NCBI GenBank assembly: GCA_026225945.1
Contig: JAMJFZ010004061.1
Location: forward strand, 20,938,501-21,002,500
Direction of reading: 5' to 3'
Length of the DNA stretch: 64,000 nucleotides
From: Cricetomys ansorgei
Taxonomy: Eukaryota > Chordata > Mammalia > Rodentia > Nesomyidae
A model generated the notes under the pieces. That model was given only the letters and a program-made list of their open reading frames with translations. It did no database searches and was not told where the DNA came from. Of the stretch, positions 56,846 through 64,000 are shown one piece after another. The position numbers and the translations under genes are program-made. Numbering within the stretch: the first letter of the stretch is position 1; each line of letters opens with the position of its first letter.

Positions 56846-57429
56846 AAGCACATACAGCTACAGCAACTTAATTTACAATAAAAGGTGCCAAAAATATTCA
56901 TTGGGAAAAAAGACAGCTTCTTCAACAAATGGTGCCAGCGAATTTGGGATCCTCAACGCAGAAGAATGAAAGAAGACCCATCTCTCTCACTCTGTCCAAA
57001 CAGATCATAACCTTTAGTGTAGGATGTGAAACTGCTAGGGGTTAGTCCTTTAAGGTACAGACACAGGTGAGGGATTTCTACAGAGAACTCCAACAATAAA
57101 GGAAACAATCCCAGGGATTGACAAATGTGACAACACAGAACTAAAAACCCTCCTCGCAGCAAACACTCTGCAGAGTGAAGAGCCTGCTGACCGGGGAAAG
57201 ATAGCTTTGCCAACTGTACAGCAGATGGAAGATTAGTGTCTAGAATACAAAAGGAGCTAGAAAATCAAGTCACAAGAAGAAATAAACCGAATCATCTGAT
57301 CAATGAGTGAGCAGATGAACTGAGTAGGCGGTTCTGAAAAGCAAGCACAGGTGCAACGGAAGATGTTTGAAAACATGTCCCATATCCCTAGTTACCAGGA
57401 AAATCTATATTAACATCGTTTTGAGATTC

Positions 57430-57786
57430 TGTATTACTTTACCACTGCTGCAACAGAATACCTAAATTTAAGCAATATAAGAAAAGGAGGGTTTGCTTTG
57501 GCTCACAGTTGGAAGCTGTAGCTCCCATTGGTGAGGAAATCATGGCAGCAGGAGCTGAGACAGCTGCTCACATTGCACCCATAATGCGGAAGGAGAAATC
57601 TGGTTTCAGTATGCTTTCTCCCTTGTTTTCTTTAAACCAGAACCCCGGCTCATGTAATACTGCTGCCCATTATTTAATTGGGGGTCTTGTGAATTCAATC
57701 TAGAAAATTCCTCACAGACACACCCAAAGGTCTGTCTCCTAGGTGATTGTAGAGCCTGTAAGGTTGACAATGGGATTAACCATTCA
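57430..57786 (-). mobile_element. Rodent LTR (family B) inside L1, exact 6-bp duplication
   Basis: Runs 'tgtattactttacc' to 'gattaaccattca', with TG...CA ends. agattc lies on both sides (57,424-57,429; 57,787-57,792), and joining the flanks restores L1 text. A 6-bp duplication suggests ERVK-like integration rather than the 5 bp of MaLR. Family name not assigned. Confidence 0.9.
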
Positions 57787-58546
57787 AGATTCCATCCCAC
57801 CCTAATCAGAATGGCCATGGTCAAGAAAATAAGCTACCACAAATGTTGATGAAGATGTGGGGGAAGGGGAACTCTTTCGCACTGTTGGAAATGGAGACTA
57901 CCATAGCCAGAAAGGAAGTCAGTGTGAAGGTTCCTTAAAGAGCTAACAACAGAAGGCTGTATGAGACAGCTGAACCACTCCTGAAGGACTCAAAGTGAAC
58001 GTACCACAGAGAATCTTACATGGCCATATTTATTCACAATACCCAAGAAACTGAACCAGCCTAGATGCCCATCAATAAATGGACAAATAAAGAAAATGTG
58101 GGATATATTCACAATGGAATTCAGCTGTAGAGAAAAGTGAAATAAACCAGACTCATAAAGACAAATACCATGTTTCCTTTTATATAAGGAATCTAGATGG
58201 GAGGAGGGGTGGATCCGTGGGGAGCGGGGGGAGAGAGTGATGGCACACTCATGACATGAAAGCAAGAGAAATGCTATTTGGGCAGATGTAGAGACCAGAA
58301 AGAAGTCAGAGGAGAGATTATGGTGGCCGGGAATACATTTTTTTAAAATATTTTGAGGCAACAACTGTTTGGTTTAGTGGTACTTACAAAACTAAACAAA
58401 TGTGAGACAAGTAGCAACAGGTGACCAAGTTAGCATGCAGAGCGGCGGGCTTCGTTACGACACTGTCAGACATGCGTGACATGGTGGGTTATCCTCAGTC
58501 AGGTGACTTAAGAATAAGGTTGTTATTAAGAATCATCCAGATGAGA

Positions 58547-58836
58547 GCCGGGTATGGTAGCACATGTCTTTAATCTCAGTTCTTGGGAGGCAGAAGCAGA
58601 CGGATTTCCGTGAATTCAAAGCCAGCCTGATCTACATAGTGAGTTAGTTCCAAGACAGCCAGAGCTAAGGGAGGGGAGGAGAAGGGAGGGGAGGAGAAGG
58701 GAGGGGAGGAGAAGGGAGGGGAAGGGAGGGGAGGGGAGGGGAGGGGAAGGGAGGGGAGGGGAGGGGAGGAGAGAGGAGGAGAGAGGAGGGGAAGGGAGGG
58801 GAGGAAAAAAGAAGAAAAGGAAAGGAAAGAAAAGAA
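58547..58836 (+). repeat. B1 SINE with GGGGA-array tail
   Basis: The B1 body (gccgggtatggtagcaca to 'ccaagacagccagagctaa') is followed, where the A-tail should be, by about 170 bp of GGGGA/GGAGA/GGGA units ending in GAAAA. The exact 12-bp flank atccagatgaga at 58,535-58,546 and 58,837-58,848 shows that the array is part of the insertion. Confidence 0.95.
58666..58812 (+). repeat. (GGGGA/GGGA)n array, G-quadruplex-capable
   Basis: Dozens of GGG or GGGG runs separated by one or two bases. It has strong G4 potential on the plus strand. Confidence 0.9.
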
Positions 58837-58848
58837 ATCCAGATGAGA

Positions 58849-60047
58849 AGTGTTGAAAGAAAAGTCAGAAAAAGAAGAAGAACCATCAAGAGACACTGAA
58901 GCTGTGGGACTTTATGACAAAACTAAAGAAACAGAAGCTACAGTTGTCCCAAACACCCATGTCAGGACCACAGGAGATCAGAGCACAGCACAATCAAGTG
59001 CTGCTGACTGGCAGCCACTCTTTGCAGGTGGGAGGGCTAGGAACAGAATTTTCTGGTAATGCTAAGAAATAGAGGAGTCCAGGGCTTTGGGGGTTCAGAA
59101 ACACCTAAAACAGACAGTTATTTGGACCAGAGCAGGGTCGTACATGGTCTTTACCCATTTAACTGTCTAGCTAAGCATCTGCTCTGCAGAGAAGCACTCC
59201 CCCGGCACCCCCCTCCCCACTTCCCAGTGCAAGTACCACAAAATGCCCAGGGTAGATGACCGCATGGTATCTTAGTTATATTCCTCTTCCCGTGCCTCCA
59301 GACTGAGACCTCCTCACAGTGTCCTCACCTCGCAGTGTCTGGCACACAGCCCCACTTCAGCAAGAGCCCTGTGGTGCAGGATATTTATTGTCTGAGAGCC
59401 AACAATGGTCACTCTCTGTCGGACAATTGTGCTACTGTCCCTTAACCTGTTAGAACGGATGAGGAGGTGAACATTCTGACGAATTGAATCAAGACACTCA
59501 TATGCTGTCTGCTGCATTGTAAGTGCACTGCAAAACCATCTGCCCTTTTCTATTTCTGCCACCATCGTTTCTTTAGCTCCACCTCTTGAGTTAATGTGAC
59601 CCAAAAAAAAAAAAAAAAAAAAAAAATTCAAGTCTGGACTTCTGTAAAACCAACAACAGTAACAACAAAACTGAAGATCAAACTCCAACCCAAAAGTTGA
59701 TGACATGTAACGTGTTTTTCTATTTTAATTATTTTTTTGCATCTGAACCTGTTAGTGATCTGAATGGATTGTAAAGTGTGTGGCAGGGGTTTCTAAGATT
59801 TAATTTGGGCTTTACAAGCAGTGAAAGCAAATGAGGCGCTCATCTCAAAGTAATTTCTCAACCGGAATTATCGTTCTTGGTGTGTTGACAAGGAAAGAAA
59901 AGGCCCCACACCGAGTAAGGAAGTCACAAGGAGAATCTGAAGAAGACACAAAATGGAATACAATTCTTGATTCCCAGCACCCAGCCCATGGCGATGCATC
60001 CTTACTGGGCGGCTAAGTCACCTGACCCTTTTTAACTATTTATTCAT
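58849..60047. other. Unique sequence, one unexplained minus-strand frame
   Basis: Contains an A24 run at 59,603-59,626 and a minus-strand frame (59,314-59,706) whose part beyond the T-run is open for about 90 codons without low complexity. I recognise no family and do not call a gene. Confidence 0.4.
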
Positions 60048-60358
60048 CCGTGTGTCCATGTGTGTGCAGACACACACATGTGTGCATATGTAGATGCTAG
60101 AGGACAACTTGGGGTAGCATCATAGGAAATGCTATCCACCTCCTTTTGACACAAAGTCTCTCATTGGCCCAGAGCTGATCAATTAGTTTAGGCTGGCTGT
60201 CTAACAAGCCCCAGGGATCTTTCCCTCTCTGTCACCCCAGTGCTGAGAACAAATGTGCATACCACCATGCCTGGCGTTTTTACATCAGTTCTGGGGATCA
60301 AACTCAGGTCCTCATGCTCCATGGCAGGCACTTTACCCACTGGACCGTCACCCCAGTT
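60048..60358 (-). repeat. B3 SINE
   Basis: CA/TG tail side, 'ataccaccatgcctggcgtt', then 'ctggggatcaaactcaggtc' and 'cactttacccactggaccgt' as the reversed head. Confidence 0.9.
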
Positions 60359-61708
60359 CAAGCACACTCATTACAGGTTTATAGACGGCAGTCCAGATGT
60401 GCTGAACCAGATTCTCCTGGGTGGTTCTCAGGGGCTTCTCAGCTAATTCCTGCAAAGGCCCCAGTCTGAATGCCACTGGTCGGATGGTTCTTAGGCTACG
60501 CTATACTCACCCCTTCAAGTGGCTCTGCTCTATTTGGTCTAACCGCACTGGCATTGTGTGAGTCTAAAGGAAGGCAGAGAACAGGCACCACAGAAAGCCC
60601 TTTGACTCTCCCTCATATCCTGCCACACCCCACAGTCCTGGAGGACAAGAATCAGCGCAGCTTAATCCATCCCAACACCCTCCATTTCCCTTCTGTCCTG
60701 CATCTGGAAGACTATGATGGGACAGCTCCCTGCTCCCAATTCTTCTAAGTTCATTTTTTTTTTGTTCTCTGTACAATTAATTAGCTAATAATTTTTGCTT
60801 CTGATCCATTCCTCATTAAAAAGCTGAATCCCCGAGTTGGAGCTGTCGGAACAAAGGTAGGAGAATTTATGTCTTAATTTTGGTTCATTATGGCAGGAAG
60901 CCTCTTGCTCCCGTCACTGTCTCTCCTCAGCCCCCTCCCCTCCATCTCTGATGGCTCTGTGACCCTAAATGCCTCTCGCTCGCAGCCACCATGGAGACAC
61001 TGTCTCTGCCCTTTATCTTCTCTTGCCTCATTAAGAGAAATGAACCTGAGTCTGAGAAAGACGACACAAGGGAAATAAAAATGGAATCCCTTGGTACCAC
61101 CTATAATGAATTGTTATGAAAACCATGAAAATATCTGTCTGCAGATATTGTCCTCTGATTTGAAGTCAGTGTTGTAAGCGGTAATTTTTGTCATTAAAGC
61201 TGTTAATCTGCTCAGCACTCCTCATAAGTTTTTATGAAGAAAAACAGCCCTACTGCCTTGCTGCTCATTGCAGGGTACTTTAGAGGCCAACACACATGCA
61301 GAGCACCGTGGAATAATTAGCTTTAATTATGGTTGATTCTCCTGTCTATTGAAAGTGGAAGGACTTCAAGCAGTTCAGGCCGAGGCTGGGGCCTGGTCTG
61401 CCTTGGAGCTGTTAGAGAAAGAGCAGCCTACAGTTTCAACTCTGAGCCCTGACCCACAGCCAAAGGCCAAAGCCATGAGACCACCAGCACCATGCACTCG
61501 CCAACGTATACCACCACTAGCACCACCAGCAGCAGCCCAGTCAACGAAGCTGGATTTAGACCATCACACTTGCAGAAGCATGGAGGTGCACATTCATTCA
61601 CAGATACACATGCCACACAGGGACACATGCCTACAACCTCTCCATTCAGTATCCAGTGGCTGTAATCAAATCCAACCACCACAAACCTATACCATCCAAG
61701 ACTCAAAT
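60359..61708. other. Unique sequence with the best regulatory candidate
   Basis: No transposon recognised. Frames at 60,470-60,748 and 61,349-61,747 show no family. The second runs through CACCA-rich low complexity. Confidence 0.5.
60740..61345. promoter_or_regulatory. Candidate developmental enhancer (conserved non-coding element)
   Basis: 600 bp free of repeats, with paired homeodomain clusters at both ends: 'caattaattagctaataa' (60,775-60,792) and 'aataattagctttaattatg' (61,311-61,330). It also has a TCF/SOX-like aacaaagg at 60,850-60,857 and 'tttaattttggttcatta'-type sites between. The texture is typical of deeply conserved vertebrate elements, but no alignment was run. Confidence 0.45.
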
Positions 61709-62055
61709 GTTGGGCTGGCTACTTTCTGTCAACTAGATACGAGCTAGAGTCATCTGGGATGAGGAACCTCAATGGAGAAAATTCCTCCATCAGATTGCAT
61801 TTTTTTAAATTATTGATTGATGTGGAAGGGTCTAGCCCTCTAGGGCTGGTGCTACCCCTGAACAGGTGGTCCTGGGTTGTGTAAAAAAGCAAGCTGAGAA
61901 AGTCATAAGGAGTGAGCTAGTAATCAGCACTCTCCCGTGTTTCCTGCTTCAATTCTTGCCTGCAGCTTCATGCTCTGAGTTCTTACCCTGAATTCCTGTC
62001 ATGATGGAATATTTGGTCAGTGTTTTATCACAGCAATAGACAGCAAACTAAAGCA
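61709..62055 (+). mobile_element. Rodent LTR (family B-like), sense
   Basis: 'tgttgggctggctactttct' with 'gtcaactagatacgagctag', 'agtcatctgggatgaggaac' and 'gtgttttatcacagcaatag', ending near 'aactaaagca'. First of four LTR-type units in a row. Confidence 0.7.
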
Positions 62056-62107
62056 AGAATGTATCTAATCACAGCATATATACCAAGTAATGAGATAGGC
62101 ACGAGAT

Positions 62108-62351
62108 ATGAGTGATGACTAATTTTGGTTGTTCACATGACTGCCATCTAGAACCAACTAAAACACAAGCTGATGTCCACTCCTGTGAGAGATTTCTTGA
62201 TCAGATTATCTAATGAAGATCTATCCTAAATGTGGGCAGCACCTTCTCCTTACAGCCCAGATATGAGGACATGGAAGAAAGCAATGCTGCCTTTTGCCTG
62301 CTTGTCCTCTCACTCTTGTTAGCGTGTTGATCTACTGTGTTTCTGAAGCAT
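62108..62351 (+). mobile_element. Rodent LTR (family C), 3'-truncated
   Basis: 'gaaccaactaaaacacaagc', 'tcctgtgagagatttcttga' and 'tgccttttgcctgcttgtcc' parallel the copy at 63,252-63,771 but stop where the next insertion starts. Confidence 0.65.
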
Positions 62352-63095
62352 ACTCAACTGATACTAAAATCACCATCACTCTTATAAAGGAAAAAGCATT
62401 TAACTGGGTCTGGCTTACAGTTCAGATGTTTAACTCATTGTCAGCATGGCAGAAAGCATGACAGCATGCAAACAGATATGGTGCTGGAGAGGTAGCTGAG
62501 AGTTCTACATCTGGATCTGCGGGCACCATGAAGAGAGTCCCTGGGCCTGGCTTGAGCACTTGAAACATTAAAGCCCACCCCCTTTGACATACTTCTTCCA
62601 ATAAGGCCATGTCTCCTAATAATGCCACTCCCTCTGAGCCTATAGGGGCCATTTTCATTCAAACCATCACATTCCATTCCTTGGACCCCATAGGCTAGTA
62701 GCCATATCATAATGCAGAAATGCATTCAGTCCAACTTCAGAAGTCTCCATAGTCTACCAGTTTCAATACTGTTTAAAAGTTCAAGGTCCCTTCTGAGACT
62801 TATGGCAATTTCTTAACTGTAACCCCCTGTAAAATCAAAGTGAAAAATCAGATCACGTACTTCCAACATACAATGATTCAGGATATACATTACCATTTAA
62901 AAATGGGAGCATAGTGAGGAAATACTGGACCAAAACAAGACCAAAAACCAGCTGACAAACTCCAAATTCCGCATCTCCATGGCAACGTGCTTTTCAGATC
63001 TCCAATTCCTTTCAGCTTTGTTGACTGCAAAAAAACTGTCTTATGGGCTGGTTCCATTCCTTGTTAGCTGCTTTCCTCGGCAGGTATCCCACACA
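62352..63095 (-). mobile_element. MaLR-type LTR (family A) plus internal region, antisense
   Basis: The LTR, 62,352-62,671, ends 'cattcaaaccatcaca' (LTR start in reverse). It continues into internal MaLR-like sequence: 'gatcacgtacttccaacata', 'aggatatacattaccattta', 'gaaatactggaccaaaacaa' and 'ctttcctcggcaggtatccc'. It is the only LTR here that keeps internal DNA. MaLR elements are non-autonomous, and no protein frame is present. Confidence 0.75.
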
Positions 63096-63144
63096 TACAC
63101 ACATAGTCAAGATAAAAATCTTTTAAAAAGTCAGACAAAGATAG

Positions 63145-63216
63145 ATGGGAGGGAGGAAGGGAGAGGGAGAGAGGGAGGGGGAGAGAGAAAGAGAGAGAGA
63201 GGGAGAGGGCGAGCAC
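63145..63216. repeat. GA/GGGA-rich purine tract
   Basis: Mixed GGGA, GAGA and GAAA units between two LTR insertions. Confidence 0.9.
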
Positions 63217-63251
63217 ACACAGAAGGTAACAGAGATGCAAAGGCATGTAGG

Positions 63252-63771
63252 TCTAAGATGACTATTCTTGGCTATCAATTTGACTACATCTAGCTTAAGT
63301 AAAACCTGGACATGGAGGACATAACCTGTGAGGGATGTTTGCTAAACTTGAAGTTGGAAAATCCACTTCTAATCCATATCTTTTCAGATGAGGAAAGACA
63401 CACCTTTAATCCAGATCATTTGAGCTTGGAAAACCCACCTCTAACCTGGGCCACGCCTTCTGCTAGAGCCTACATAAGGACCTGGGAAAAGAAAGCTTTG
63501 CTCTTTGCCTGCTTATTCTCAACCTTGCTAGTAAGTCCCTTCCTTCACTGGCATTATAACCTGCTTCTTCAGGATCCTGCCATATACTGAAGACCAGCTT
63601 AGACACCCAAACTTGTGAGCAGCTACTAAATTCTTGGACCTTCTGTTCACAGTCAGCCATTGTTGAAGTAGCTGGACCACAGCCTGTAAGTCATTCTAAT
63701 AAATCCTCTTTCAGTATAAAGAGAGATTCAGTCTACAAGTTCTGTTACTCTCTAGAACACTGACTAATACA
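63252..63771 (+). mobile_element. Rodent LTR (family C), near full length
   Basis: 'gactattcttggctatcaat' near the start. 'ttgaagtagctggaccacag' and 'cctgtaagtcattctaataa' include an AATAAA-type signal at about 63,698. It ends 'cactgactaataca'. About 520 bp. Widespread rodent LTR repeat; family name not assigned. Confidence 0.75.
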
Positions 63772-64000
63772 GGTACTAAAGACACGTTTTGCCTTTTTCA
63801 TGAATTTTGTATGGGAAAACACCCTTAAGGACAAAGAAAAAGGTACTTCAAAACCAGCAGTAGGAGGTAGAGGTACACTGTCATTTCTGGATCTTGGCCA
63901 CTCTAGCCCCAAGCATTTCTGCCTGGATGCCATGAAGGACTGTGTGCGAATGAGCATCTGTCTTCAGCAGATTGAATTTTGAGACATTTGAAGTTCTTGC
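63772..64000. other. Unique sequence to window end
   Basis: No repeat or gene recognised. Opposed short frames only. Confidence 0.45.

Larger units (their letters stand above)
53825..58345 (+). mobile_element. Old L1 ORF2, sense, interrupted three times
   Basis: L1 ORF2 text starts near 'tagtggatgacttcaatacc' and continues through the reverse transcriptase region. The catalytic FADD has become Ile-Thr-Asp-Asp at 54,527-54,538, so only the two Asp remain. It then covers the C-terminal part to a 3' UTR ending near 58,345. Interruptions: GA/GGAA tract (54,768-54,874), GGAAA array (55,178-56,845) and an LTR (57,430-57,786). Many stops, so it is a dead copy. Confidence 0.9.

Noticed and set aside
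55027..56928. Very long open frames on both strands (up to 633 codons)
   Set aside because: They are translations of GGAAA/TTTCC units. A pentamer free of stops leaves several frames open at once; composition is only K/E/R/G or F/P/L/S with no domain.
1..64000. Tested idea of a bacterial or viral gene system in the window
   Set aside because: The repeat content is that of a rodent nuclear genome throughout, and no compact operon-like coding or viral gene set is visible.

Overview
The window reads as nuclear DNA from a muroid rodent (mouse, rat, hamster or vole group). The evidence is the mix of interspersed repeats: B1, B2, B3, B4 and ID SINEs, rodent L1 copies on both strands, MaLR-type and other rodent LTRs, a URR1 hAT transposon, and an older mammalian layer of MIR, L2 and L1M. 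All copies look moderately or strongly diverged, so I cannot choose the species. Family names come from recognising consensus-like blocks by eye, not from an alignment program.

I find no protein-coding gene, exon chain, tRNA or rRNA gene, CRISPR array or CpG island that I can support. Open frames here are short and repeat-derived, or are translations of microsatellites. The longest (555 to 633 codons, both strands, 55.0-56.9 kb) are frames through a pentanucleotide array. The window is best described as intergenic or intronic DNA.

Layout. 0-9 kb: SINE and MIR remnants (one ID nested in a MIR) between unique sequence. 9.07-12.66 kb: one L1 on the minus strand with its 3' UTR, the C-terminal part of ORF2, a large internal deletion that fuses ORF2 just after the reverse transcriptase FADD region to the 5' leader, and two tandem 138-bp 5' monomers. 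12.7-29 kb: unique sequence with scattered SINEs, an L2 end, an LTR with an internal 40-bp tandem duplication, an L1M 3' end, and AT-rich blocks resembling conserved non-coding elements (14.2-14.6 and 27.0-27.45 kb). 29-44.5 kb: LTRs, MIRs, a 5'-truncated L1 with a nested B1, URR1, L2 and a B3 split by an LTR. 44.5-53.5 kb: mostly unique DNA with SINEs.

53.8-58.9 kb is the most distinctive part. An old plus-strand L1 ORF2 is interrupted by two purine microsatellites, including a GGAAA array of about 1.67 kb grading into GGAAT and AGAAT, and by an LTR with a 6-bp target duplication. It is followed by a B1 whose tail became a GGGGA array with G-quadruplex potential. 58.9-61.7 kb is mostly unique, with a strong regulatory-element candidate at 60.74-61.35 kb. 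61.7-63.8 kb is a pile-up of four LTR-type insertions.

No genes work together here. The layout records successive transposon insertions, decay and microsatellite birth. The parts most likely to be functional are the repeat-free AT-rich blocks with homeodomain-type motifs, which need cross-species alignment.
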